Origin: Dyella_A sp050749815
GTDB lineage: Bacteria > Pseudomonadota > Gammaproteobacteria > Xanthomonadales > Rhodanobacteraceae
NCBI RefSeq assembly: GCF_050749815.1
Contig: NZ_CP192735.1
Coordinates: 3,534,001-3,598,000 of the forward strand
Direction: 5' to 3'
DNA: 64,000 nucleotides
The translations under genes were made by a program, and so were the position numbers. The notes beneath the pieces were generated by a model, which saw only the letters and a list, made by a program, of their open reading frames with translations, made no database searches and had not been told where the DNA came from. Positions 9,596 through 19,886 of this stretch are shown in pieces (positions within the stretch are counted from its first letter, which is position 1; the number at the start of each line of letters is the position of its first letter).

Positions 9596-10113
9596 GATGC
9601 CTCCCGGGCGGTCTTCAGCCAGGCATCGAAGCGCTCCGGCGTGACGCGTCCGTGCAATTCCTCGTTGACCAGCATCGCCGGCGAACACGCGCAATTGCCC
9701 AGACAGTAGACCGGTTCGAGCGTTATCGCGCCGTCATCCGTGGTCTCGTGGAAATCGATGCCCAGCCGCTGCTTGACGTGCGTCTCGAGCGCCGCGGCGC
9801 CCATCGACTGGCACGACTCGGCGCGGCACAGGTACACGATGCGCTTGCCCGACGGCCGGGTGCGGAAGAAGTGGTAGAAGCTCACCACGCCGTGCACGTC
9901 GGCACGCGACAGGTTGAGCTCGCGCGCAATGAGCGGAACGGCGCCTTCGGGCACGTAACCGAGCGCCTCCTGCACCCCGTGCAGGATCGGCAGCAGGGCG
10001 CCCGGCTGATCCTTCAGCCGGGCCGTGACCTCGAGCACCGCGGCGTGGCTCTCCGGGGAGAGCCACTTGGCGTTTTCCTGCGGACCGGAGCCCGCCCGTG
10101 CCGGGTGATTCAT
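9592..10113 (-). CDS. fdsG: NAD-dependent formate dehydrogenase, [2Fe-2S] gamma subunit
   Basis: A 173-residue NuoE-like subunit with a thioredoxin-fold [2Fe-2S] centre: C96, C101, C137 and C141 in the CX4C...CX3C pattern (CRAESC and CLGNC). It completes the FdsGBA electron path. I prefer ATG at 10113 over a TTG nine bases upstream, because a GAAAGG site is spaced for the ATG and nearly touches the TTG. It sits 16 bases after the transporter gene and overlaps fdsB by four bases, so all five genes probably form one transcript. Confidence 0.94.
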   Translation of the reverse strand: MNHPARAGSGPQENAKWLSPESHAAVLEVTARLKDQPGALLPILHGVQEALGYVPEGAVPLIARELNLSRADVHGVVSFYHFFRTRPSGKRIVYLCRAESCQSMGAAALETHVKQRLGIDFHETTDDGAITLEPVYCLGNCACSPAMLVNEELHGRVTPERFDAWLKTAREAS

Positions 10114-10129
10114 GGTCTTCAAGCCTTTC

Positions 10130-11767
10130 TCAGAACAGTGCGGCGGCCTTCGCCAGGGCGATGTACAGGCCGATCAGAAACGGTACACCCACGGCCAGCC
10201 AGAAGATCGCGCCTGCGACACCGAAGTTCCCACGCGCCGCCGTCTCCGCCCCGGCGCTGCCGCCGGTGTCGTGCTGCAGCGAACGCTCGCGGGCCAGCTC
10301 TTCGTCGGTCATGAAGGCCGATTCCTTGACCGGTTTCACCAGCGCGTTGCAGATCAGGCCCACGAACAGCAGGCCGGCCATGATGTACAGCGTGCGGTCG
10401 TACACCAGGTTCTTCGCCACGCCGGCCGCCAGCTGGCCTTCGCGGATCGCCGCGATCAGGAACGGGCCGAAGATGCCGGCCGCCGACCAGGCGGTGAGCA
10501 GCCGGCCGTGGATCGCGCCCACCATCTGCGTACCGAACAGGTCGGCCAGATACGCCGGCACGGTGGCGAAGCCGCCGCCGTACATGCTCAGGATCACGCA
10601 GATCGAGATCACGAACAGGCCAGCCGCACCCATGTGGCCCCAGGTCGGCAGCAGGCAGTACACGATGATGCCGAGGATGAAGAAGGTGTAGTAGGTGTTC
10701 TTGCGGCCGATCTTGTCCGACAGCGAAGCCCAGAACAGACGGCCGAGGCTGTTGAACAGGCTGATCAGGCCGACCAGGCCGGCGGCTGCCGCCACCACGG
10801 CCGCCTTCTGCGCCGGGGTGAGATCCGCTGCCGCTTCGGTGAGGCCGGCGAGCTTGCCGCCGAACACGTCCTGCAACATCGGGCTGGCCATCGAGATCAC
10901 TGCGATGCCGGCGGTCACGTTGAGGAACAGCACGCCCCACACCAGCCAGAACTGCGGGGTCTTCCACGCGCGATTGAGGTGCACGTGGCGCTTGGTGATC
11001 ATGCTGGATTCGTCGGCCGCCTTCGGCGCCCAGCCGGCCGGCTTCCAGCCCACTGGGGCCACGCGGAAACCGAATGCGCCGGCGGACATCACCAGCAGGT
11101 AGATCACGCCCATCGCCATCAGGGTGGAGGCCACCCCGGTGCCGCCATCGATGGAAAAGTGCTTCATCAACGCCACCGCCAGCGGGGCGCCGATCATCGC
11201 GCCGCCGCCGTAACCCATGATGGCGAAGCCGGTGGCCATGCCGCGGCGATCGGGGAACCACTTGATCAGCGTGGAGACCGGCGTGATGTAGCCCAGGCCC
11301 TGGCCCACACCGCCGAGCACGCCGCAGCCGAGGTACACCAGCCACAGCTGGTGCATCGACACGCCGATGCCGCCAATCACCAGGCCACCGCCCCAGCACA
11401 GCGCGGCGATGAAACCGGCCTTGCGCGGGCCGGCATGCTCCAGCCAGCCACCCCACAGGGCCGCGGAGATGCCGAGCATGGCAATGAAGGTTTCGAAGAT
11501 GTGGGTGACCTGCGGCACCGTCCAGTTGCAGCTGGTAGTGGTCAGCGCGGCCATGAAGCTGAGGTTGGAGCACACGGCCGGGTCGGCCGTGGCGACCAGT
11601 TTGGTCATCGGCAGCCAGAACACCGAGAAGCCGTAAGCCATGCCGATGCACAGATGGATCGCCAGCGCCGCCGGCACCACCCACCATCGGTTGTAGCCCG
11701 GTCCCGCGATGGTGCTCTCGCGCGCGAGAAAACCCGCCTTGCTGTTTGCCGCCGGCACACTGGCCAT
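10130..11767 (-). CDS. OFA-family oxalate/formate-type MFS transporter
   Basis: A 545-residue polytopic membrane protein with the twelve hydrophobic segments of the major facilitator superfamily and the OFA-family start GFSVFWLP in the first helix. The loop with WFPDRRGMATG is typical of this family. It is longer than average OFA proteins because of insertions between helices. The ATG at 11767 has a strong GGGGAGAGG site. Sitting first in an operon with fdsGBAD, it most likely moves formate or a related small carboxylate, though OFA members also carry oxalate, lactate or other monocarboxylates. Confidence 0.88.
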   Translation of the reverse strand: MASVPAANSKAGFLARESTIAGPGYNRWWVVPAALAIHLCIGMAYGFSVFWLPMTKLVATADPAVCSNLSFMAALTTTSCNWTVPQVTHIFETFIAMLGISAALWGGWLEHAGPRKAGFIAALCWGGGLVIGGIGVSMHQLWLVYLGCGVLGGVGQGLGYITPVSTLIKWFPDRRGMATGFAIMGYGGGAMIGAPLAVALMKHFSIDGGTGVASTLMAMGVIYLLVMSAGAFGFRVAPVGWKPAGWAPKAADESSMITKRHVHLNRAWKTPQFWLVWGVLFLNVTAGIAVISMASPMLQDVFGGKLAGLTEAAADLTPAQKAAVVAAAAGLVGLISLFNSLGRLFWASLSDKIGRKNTYYTFFILGIIVYCLLPTWGHMGAAGLFVISICVILSMYGGGFATVPAYLADLFGTQMVGAIHGRLLTAWSAAGIFGPFLIAAIREGQLAAGVAKNLVYDRTLYIMAGLLFVGLICNALVKPVKESAFMTDEELARERSLQHDTGGSAGAETAARGNFGVAGAIFWLAVGVPFLIGLYIALAKAAALF

Positions 11768-12138
11768 AAGCCTCTCCCCTGTAAAAGTGGAATACGGATG
11801 CGTGCCTGCGCGATCCCCGTCGCGGGAGACACAGCACTTTTGATCATGCCGCCCGCCCCTGCGGGCCGGCTACTCGACATAGGTCGCATCGCCAGGCTGC
11901 AGGAAGATGACGCGGCGACTTCGTCGGGCATGGCCGCGTGCGCACGGTGCCGGAACGGGACGCTGCGATGCAGCACGTCACCATGCGTGGCGATGGCTTT
12001 GCCGGGGCAGGCGGTGTCCAACGCGCGCCGCTGGCGTCAAAATGGGCGTTCGCCCCGTCCGGTCTTGCGTATCACCGAACGAGCCACCATGGTTTGCGGC
12101 TGACCGATATCCGCCCCCGTCCAGGAAAGCATTTCCCC
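11768..12138. other. Divergent intergenic region (371 bp)
   Basis: This gap separates the minus-strand formate operon from plus-strand icd and must hold both promoters. I see no convincing -35/-10 pair, riboswitch or small gene in it. A longer reading frame continuous with icd crosses its second half but has no protein-like character. Confidence 0.5.
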
Positions 12139-14370
<2,232 letters not shown>

Positions 14371-14393
14371 GGGTTGACCGGTCGACCGAACGA

Positions 14394-14422
14394 GGGAGCG
14401 CCCGCCGGGCGCTCCCTTTTTT
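14394..14422 (+). terminator. Rho-independent terminator of icd
   Basis: A perfect 10-bp GC-rich stem (GGGAGCGCCC with its complement), a 3-base loop and a run of six T, starting 23 bases after the icd stop. Confidence 0.92.
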
Positions 14423-14513
14423 GTGCGGACGACCGCGGGCGGGGCGGGCGCTGCGGAACCGGCACTATCGTGGGGCGGTCCGAGCTGCTCCCGCCATGAC
14501 CCAAGGACGTCTC

Positions 14514-15578
14514 ATGCCCCTGCGCCTGCTCGCTGCCATTGCCCTCGTGCTGACACCCCTCGTGGTGCCGGCGCAGACCGCCGCGCCGGCCCCGGCCGGC
14601 AGCGTCACCCAGCTCGAGGCGGTCACCGTGAGCGGCGTGCAGCCGGGGCCCGGGCTGTGGCAGGTGCGCCGCGGCGACCACGTGCTGTGGATCCTCGCCA
14701 CGCTGTCGCCGCTGCCCGAGAAGATGCAGTGGCAGACCGCCGAAGTGGAGCAGGCGATCGCCGGCTCGCAGGTGGTGCTTGGGGCGCCGACGGTGAAGAT
14801 CGACACCAAGGTCGGCTTCTTCGGCAAGCTCTTTCTGCTGCCGTCGCTGTTCAGCGCGCGCAAGAACCCGGACGGCGCGAAGCTGGCCGATCTGGTCAGC
14901 GCCAGCGACTACGCGCAGTGGCAGGCGATGAAGGCGAAGTACATCGGTCGCGATAGCGGCATCGAGCGCTGGCGACCGCTGTTCGCGGCGCTGGAGCTGT
15001 ACAGCAAGGCGGTCAAGAAGAGTGACCTGGACAGCAAGGCCAGCGTCTCCGACACGGTGCGCGAGCTGGCCAAGCGCCACGACATCCCGCTGACCAAGGT
15101 GGCCTACCACCTGCAGGTGGACGATCCGCGCGGGGCGATCAAGGCGTTCGCCCGCAGCGGTCCGAACGATCTGGACTGCTTCCACCGCGCCGTGACCGGG
15201 CTGGAGAGCGAGCTGCCGCTGATCCGCGCCCGCGCCAACGCCTGGGCCACCGGCGACATCGACGCACTGCGCACGCTGCCGCCCGACGGCGCGCGCGAGG
15301 CCTGCCTGGAGGCGATTACTGAAGCCGGCTTCGCCCGCCAGCTCGGCCTGAGCGACCTGCCCACCCGCGTGCGCGACACCTGGCTCGCCGCCGCTGACAA
15401 AGCCTTGGCCGAGTACCCCCAGAGCTTCGCCATGCTGCCGCTGGAGGCGTTGATCGGGCCGCGCAGCGCTTTGCCGCAGCTGCGCGCGCGTGGCTACACC
15501 GTCGTCGCACCCGACGACGTGCCTGCGGAGGACGGCGCCGACAATCCACCGGCCGGCGCCGGCAGCACGGCGCGCTGA
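14514..15578 (+). CDS. TraB/GumN-like exported protein
   Basis: A 354-residue protein with a signal peptide (MPLRLLAAIALVL to about residue 22). The overall layout suits the TraB/GumN family (PF01963): a segment LWQVRRGDHVLWILATLSPLP near 45-65, a helical middle, and the C-terminal block FAMLPLEALIG followed by LRARGY. The family's usual GTxH motif appears here as ATLS, so a metal or catalytic His at that point is missing. ATG 14514 is preferred over ATG 14496 because AAGGA is correctly spaced for it. The function of the family in bacteria is not established. It converges on the aldo/keto reductase gene with nine bases between stops. Confidence 0.75.
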   Translation: MPLRLLAAIALVLTPLVVPAQTAAPAPAGSVTQLEAVTVSGVQPGPGLWQVRRGDHVLWILATLSPLPEKMQWQTAEVEQAIAGSQVVLGAPTVKIDTKVGFFGKLFLLPSLFSARKNPDGAKLADLVSASDYAQWQAMKAKYIGRDSGIERWRPLFAALELYSKAVKKSDLDSKASVSDTVRELAKRHDIPLTKVAYHLQVDDPRGAIKAFARSGPNDLDCFHRAVTGLESELPLIRARANAWATGDIDALRTLPPDGAREACLEAITEAGFARQLGLSDLPTRVRDTWLAAADKALAEYPQSFAMLPLEALIGPRSALPQLRARGYTVVAPDDVPAEDGADNPPAGAGSTAR

Positions 15579-15587
15579 GCCGGCACG

Positions 15588-16532
15588 CTACGCGCTGGCG
15601 CGATCCAGTGCGGCGATTTCTTCCGGCACCAGGTTGAGCTGTGCGGCGCCCATCAGCTCGTGCAGCTGCGCCACGCTGGTGGCGCTGGCGATCGGCGCGG
15701 TGATGCCGGGACGCGCCATCAGCCAGGCCAGGGCCACCTGCGCGGGCGTGGCGCCGTGTGCTGCTGCGACGGCGTCGAGCGCGGCGAGGATCTGCAGGCC
15801 GCGCGGGTTGAGGTACTTGCGCACCGCGCCTCCGCGCGACGCACTCTTGGCCAGATCCGCCTCGCTGCGGTACTTGCCGCTGAGAAAGCCGCTGGCCAGC
15901 GAGTAGTAGCTGATCACGCCGATTTCTTCGCGCCGCACCAGCGGCTCCAGCGCCGCCTCGTAGCCGGCGCGGTTGGCCAGGTGATATTCCGGCTGCACGC
16001 TTTCGTAACGCGGCAGGCCGTGTTCGCGCGACACCGCCAGCGCTTCGGCGAGGCGGTTGGCGGAGTAGTTGGAGGCGCCGATCGCGCGCACCTTGCCCTG
16101 TTCGAGCAGCCGTCCAAACGCACCCAGCGTCTCGGCCAGCGGCACGCTGGCGTCGTCCTCGTGCGCCTGGTACAGGTCGATGCAGTCGACCTGCAGGCGC
16201 TTGAGCGAACCCTCCACCGCCTGCTGGATGTTCACCGGCGACAGCCCCGGCTGCTCGCTCCATTTGGCCACCTTGCTGGCGATCACCACCTGCTCGCGCT
16301 TGCCGCTCTTCTTGAGCCACTTGCCGATGATCGTCTCCGACTCGCCGCCGCGGTTGCCCGGCACCCACGAGGAGTACATGTCGGCGGTGTCGATGAGGTT
16401 GAAGCCGGCGTCGACGAAGGCGTCGAGCAGCTCGAACGAGCGCGCCTCGTCGACGCTCCAGCCGAAGACATTGCCGCCGAAGGCGAGCGGGGCGATCGAC
16501 AGCGGCGAGTGGCCAAGGGGACGCAGTTGCAC
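15588..16532 (-). CDS. Aldo/keto reductase
   Basis: A 314-residue NADPH-dependent carbonyl reductase of the AKR superfamily. The catalytic tetrad is visible as D48, Y53 (DTADMY), K87 (SKV) and H124 (YQAHEDD), and the C-terminal cofactor loop reads PIASATS. The start is GTG at 16532, giving an N-terminus VQLRPLG and preceded by AGGAG at good spacing; a longer frame to 16586 lacks this support. It follows a 61-codon gene on the same strand and lies divergent from a LysR regulator, which may control it. The substrate cannot be read from sequence. Confidence 0.92.
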   Translation of the reverse strand: MQLRPLGHSPLSIAPLAFGGNVFGWSVDEARSFELLDAFVDAGFNLIDTADMYSSWVPGNRGGESETIIGKWLKKSGKREQVVIASKVAKWSEQPGLSPVNIQQAVEGSLKRLQVDCIDLYQAHEDDASVPLAETLGAFGRLLEQGKVRAIGASNYSANRLAEALAVSREHGLPRYESVQPEYHLANRAGYEAALEPLVRREEIGVISYYSLASGFLSGKYRSEADLAKSASRGGAVRKYLNPRGLQILAALDAVAAAHGATPAQVALAWLMARPGITAPIASATSVAQLHELMGAAQLNLVPEEIAALDRASA

Positions 16533-16619
16533 GGAGCAGCTCCTCAGTTCGGGCGAAAGGGGCGAAGCATGCACCAGCGCGGGCAAAAGGCGCGTGATGC
16601 GCCCGCTCGATAACCCCGT

Positions 16620-16805
16620 TCAGTGCGGTGCCGCCAGCCGGGGCCAGGGCAGCAGGCGGCGCTTGGGCTGCGGCGCGGCCGCGTCATTGCACGGCGCGGC
16701 GGCCTGCTTCTGTCTCGCCGTGCTGCCGTCGTCCCGCCAGGGGAGGTCTTCGCGCCGTACCGGGTAGCCGTGGAGGGACAGCAGGTCGATCCAGATCGAG
16801 CTCAT
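16620..16805 (-). CDS. Small protein of unknown function (61 aa)
   Basis: An ATG at 16805 with a strong AAGGAGCG ribosome site opens a 61-residue frame starting MSSIWIDLLSLHGYPVRRED and ending in a basic, proline-rich tail (PKRRLLPWPRL). It has no signal peptide or membrane segment and one Cys. It lies between the divergent LysR gene and the aldo/keto reductase, on the reductase strand, 87 bases upstream of it. I recognise no family. The ribosome site and position argue for a real gene; the small size leaves doubt. Confidence 0.5.
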   Translation of the reverse strand: MSSIWIDLLSLHGYPVRREDLPWRDDGSTARQKQAAAPCNDAAAPQPKRRLLPWPRLAAPH

Positions 16806-16894
16806 GGCGCGCTCCTTGAGGGGGTGGCGACTTGGGGAGCGCTCAAGGTACGCAGTTGGTTCAAGCGGCAAAAGCGATATATTCGCAAGCCAGC

Positions 16895-16911
16895 CTTGAG
16901 AGATATTCAAG
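16895..16911. promoter_or_regulatory. Candidate LysR-type operator
   Basis: The dyad CTTGA-N7-TCAAG contains an inner T-N11-A core, the general LysR recognition pattern. It ends directly at the ATG of the LysR gene, where bound protein would block its own expression and could activate the divergent operon. Confidence 0.4.
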
Positions 16912-17826
16912 ATGGGAAAGCTCCCGCTGGACCTGCTGCGGCAGTTCGTATTGGTGGCGCGTGCAGGCAATCTGTCGCGTGCCGCGGCGCAGGCGAACCT
17001 CACCGTCAGTGCGCTCAGTCACCAGATGCGCCAGCTGGAAGAGCGACTGCAGCGACGGCTGCTCGACCGGGGCCCGCGCGGCGTCAGCCTGACCACCGAC
17101 GGCTGCAGCCTGCTGGAGGCGGTCGGCGAGCATCTGGACGGCATCGAGCACGCGTTGACGCGCTACCACGCCCGCCACGACGACGAACTCACCATCAGCG
17201 CCAGCCCCGGCATCATGTCCGGCTGGCTGGTGCCGAGGCTGCCGCGCCTGGTGGCGGCGCATCCGGAGCTGGAGCTGACCATGCAGTCGGGGTCGGCGCT
17301 GGTCGACTTCCGCCGCGAGTCGGTGGACGCCGCACTGCGTTACGGGCGCGGCCAATGGGAGGGCCTGCACAGCGAGCGCCTGTTCGGCGAATGGATCGCG
17401 CCAGTGGCCTCGCCCGCGCTGGTGGCGAAGATGGCCGGCGCCGATCCGAACGACCTCAGCGGCTGGCCGTTGCTGGGCGATCCCAATCCGGCCAACCGCT
17501 GGCGCGACTGGTTTGCGCGTTACGGCGGCGAGCTGCCGCACCGCTACGTGGCCCACTTCAACAGCTTCGAGGCGCAGCGCCACGCCGTGCTGGAGGGCAT
17601 GGGCGTGGCCATGGGACGGATGGTGATGTCGCGTTCGCTGGTGGATGCCGGCCTGCTGGTGGTGCTGGGTGAGCGCTACCTGCCGGTGCAGGACGCGTAC
17701 TGGCTGGTGTACCCGGCGCGCTCGCGCGAGCACCGCGGCCTGCAGGTGTTCCGCGAATGGCTGCTGGCGGAAGCTGCGGCCTATTGCCGCCAGATGCCAC
17801 AACCGGAGCCGGTGGAAGAACCCTAG
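16912..17826 (+). CDS. LysR-family transcriptional regulator (GcvA-like)
   Basis: A 304-residue regulator with an N-terminal winged helix-turn-helix (about 5-65, including LSRAAAQANLTVSALSHQMR) and a C-terminal ligand-binding domain of the GcvA type (from about residue 92). It is transcribed away from the small gene and the aldo/keto reductase, the usual arrangement for a LysR protein and its targets. A T-N11-A dyad abuts its start codon, suggesting autoregulation. The effector molecule is unknown. Confidence 0.92.
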   Translation: MGKLPLDLLRQFVLVARAGNLSRAAAQANLTVSALSHQMRQLEERLQRRLLDRGPRGVSLTTDGCSLLEAVGEHLDGIEHALTRYHARHDDELTISASPGIMSGWLVPRLPRLVAAHPELELTMQSGSALVDFRRESVDAALRYGRGQWEGLHSERLFGEWIAPVASPALVAKMAGADPNDLSGWPLLGDPNPANRWRDWFARYGGELPHRYVAHFNSFEAQRHAVLEGMGVAMGRMVMSRSLVDAGLLVVLGERYLPVQDAYWLVYPARSREHRGLQVFREWLLAEAAAYCRQMPQPEPVEEP

Positions 17827-17878
17827 GCGCGCCGCCGGTTAACATGCTCGGCCCGCTTGTCGCATCGAGGAAAACACC

Positions 17879-18991
17879 ATGAAGTCACGCGCCGCCGTCG
17901 CCTGGGAAGCAGGCAAGCCGCTGAGCATCGAACAGGTCGACGTCCAGGGACCGAAGGCCGGCGAGGTGCTGGTGCGCATCGTCGCCACCGGCGTGTGCCA
18001 CACCGACGCCTACACCTTGTCCGGCGCCGATCCGGAGGGCGCGTTCCCGGTGATCCTGGGCCACGAGGGCGGCGGCATCGTCGAGGAAGTGGGCGAGGGC
18101 GTCACCTCGCTCAAGGTGGGCGACCACGTGATTCCGCTGTACACGCCCGAGTGCGGCGAGTGCGAATACTGCCGCTCGGGCAAGACCAACCTGTGCCAGA
18201 AGATCCGCGTCACCCAGGGCAAGGGCCTGATGCCGGACGGCACCTCGCGCTTCTCCAAGGACGGCAAGACCATCCTGCACTACATGGGCACCAGCACGTT
18301 CTCCGAGTACACCGTGCTGCCGGAGATCTCGTTGGCCAAGATCAACCCGGCCGCGCCGCTGGACAAGGTGTGTCTGCTCGGCTGCGGCATCACCACCGGC
18401 ATCGGCGCGGTGCTCAACACCGCCAAGGTGACCCCGGGCTCCACCGTGGCGGTGTTCGGCATGGGCGGCATCGGCCTGTCGGTGGTGCAGGGCGCGGTGA
18501 TGGCCAAGGCCTCGCGCATCCTCTGCGTGGACATCAATCCATCGAAGTGGGAGATGGCCAAGGCGTTGGGCGCCACCGACTTCGTCAACCCGAAGGACTA
18601 CCCGGACACGCCGATCCAGCAGGTCATCATCGACATGACCAACGGCGGCGTGGACTATTCGTTCGAGTGCATCGGCAACGTGCACGTGATGCGCTCGGCG
18701 CTGGAGTGCTGCCACAAGGGCTGGGGCGAGTCGACCATTATCGGCGTGGCCGGTGCCGGCCAGGAGATTTCCACCCGGCCGTTCCAGCTGGTCACCGGCC
18801 GCGTCTGGCGCGGGTCGGCGTTCGGCGGGGTGAAGGGCCGCAGCCAGCTGCCGGGGTATGTGGAGCGCTACATGAAGGGCGAGATCAAGATCGACGAGAT
18901 GATCACCGAGGTGATGCCGCTGGAAGACATCAACCGCGCCTTCGACCTGATGCACGAGGGCAAGGTGATCCGCTCGGTGATCCGCTTCTGA
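17879..18991 (+). CDS. frmA: S-(hydroxymethyl)glutathione dehydrogenase / class III alcohol dehydrogenase
   Basis: A 370-residue zinc enzyme that oxidises the spontaneous formaldehyde-glutathione adduct to S-formylglutathione with NAD+. Catalytic zinc ligands are C40, H62 and C169; the structural zinc loop has C92, C95, C98 and C106 (CGECEYC). The Rossmann motif is VFGMGGIGL near 191. Full-length identity of layout with class III ADH makes the call firm. No frmR regulator or frmB/fghA hydrolase gene is adjacent. The formate finally produced could feed the Fds enzyme encoded 8 kb upstream. Confidence 0.97.
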   Translation: MKSRAAVAWEAGKPLSIEQVDVQGPKAGEVLVRIVATGVCHTDAYTLSGADPEGAFPVILGHEGGGIVEEVGEGVTSLKVGDHVIPLYTPECGECEYCRSGKTNLCQKIRVTQGKGLMPDGTSRFSKDGKTILHYMGTSTFSEYTVLPEISLAKINPAAPLDKVCLLGCGITTGIGAVLNTAKVTPGSTVAVFGMGGIGLSVVQGAVMAKASRILCVDINPSKWEMAKALGATDFVNPKDYPDTPIQQVIIDMTNGGVDYSFECIGNVHVMRSALECCHKGWGESTIIGVAGAGQEISTRPFQLVTGRVWRGSAFGGVKGRSQLPGYVERYMKGEIKIDEMITEVMPLEDINRAFDLMHEGKVIRSVIRF

Positions 18992-19128
18992 CTCGCCGCC
19001 GGCACTGCCGCCGGCCGCGGCGCTCGTCGTAAAATGCGCGCCTGCCGTCGATCGGCAGGCGCTACTCATTGCACGCCGGTTGCGGTTCTCCGCGGCCGGC
19101 GTCGTTGCATCACGATCCTGGGGTTTGC

Positions 19129-19791
19129 ATGTCCGGCACTGCGTTTCTCGTCGACGGGGGCTTCTTCCTGGCCCGCTATCGCAAGGTGTGGAGCGATCGC
19201 GATCCGAACGACGCGCGCACCGTGGCCAAGACCGTGTTCGGCATGGCGCTGGAGCACCTCAAGGCGCTCGATCGCCCGCGCGAGGCGCTGTACCGCATCT
19301 TCTTCTACGACTGCCCGCCGCTGGATCGGGTGTTGGTCAAGCCGGTCAGCGGCGACAGCCTGGACTTCGGTCGCACCGGCGCCGCCGCATTCCGGCGGGA
19401 TCTGCACGACCAGCTGCGCCGCCAGCGCAAGATGGCGCTGCGGCTGGGTCGGCTGGCCGAGCGCGGCGAGTGGCAGCTCAAGCGCAGTGCGTTCCAGCAG
19501 CTGCGCGAAGGTTCGCTGCGCTGGGAGGCGCTGGGCGACGAGCACTTCGAGCCGGACATGCGTCAGACCCAGGTGGACATGAAGATCGGCATCGACATCG
19601 CCGCGCTGGCCTACAAGAAGCAGGTCGACCAGATCATCCTGGTGGCCGGCGACGCGGACTTCATCCCCGCGGCGAAGCTGGCGCGCTACGAGGGCATCGA
19701 TTTCATCCTCGATCCGATGTGGCAGGGCATCGCGCCGGATCTGCACGAGCACATCGACGGGCTGCAGTCGGTGTGTCCGCGTCCGTTCTGA
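19129..19791 (+). CDS. NYN-domain protein (LabA/DUF88-like)
   Basis: A 220-residue cytoplasmic protein. It opens with FLVDGGFF (D9) and later has ILVAGDADFIPAAKLA (D175 and D177), the two acidic clusters of the NYN/PIN-like nuclease fold, and Q..VDM.IGIDIA between them. These acidic residues normally bind a metal for RNA cleavage. ATG 19129 follows the start pattern of the family; a longer frame exists upstream without homology. It stands alone between frmA and the methyltransferase, and its RNA target is unknown. Confidence 0.85.
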   Translation: MSGTAFLVDGGFFLARYRKVWSDRDPNDARTVAKTVFGMALEHLKALDRPREALYRIFFYDCPPLDRVLVKPVSGDSLDFGRTGAAAFRRDLHDQLRRQRKMALRLGRLAERGEWQLKRSAFQQLREGSLRWEALGDEHFEPDMRQTQVDMKIGIDIAALAYKKQVDQIILVAGDADFIPAAKLARYEGIDFILDPMWQGIAPDLHEHIDGLQSVCPRPF

Positions 19792-19886
19792 GGGGCGGTA
19801 CGTATCTGCACGTCGCCGTCACCCAGGCCGCGGCAGCGTGCGCGGCGGGGCAGACGCGGCGGGCGTCCATCAACAGGGAGTGCTTC

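Noticed and set aside
10112..12103. A 663-codon plus-strand frame opposite the OFA transporter
   Set aside because: Its His/Arg/Gln-rich translation is typical of antisense to a membrane protein; the minus strand shows the clear MFS fold.
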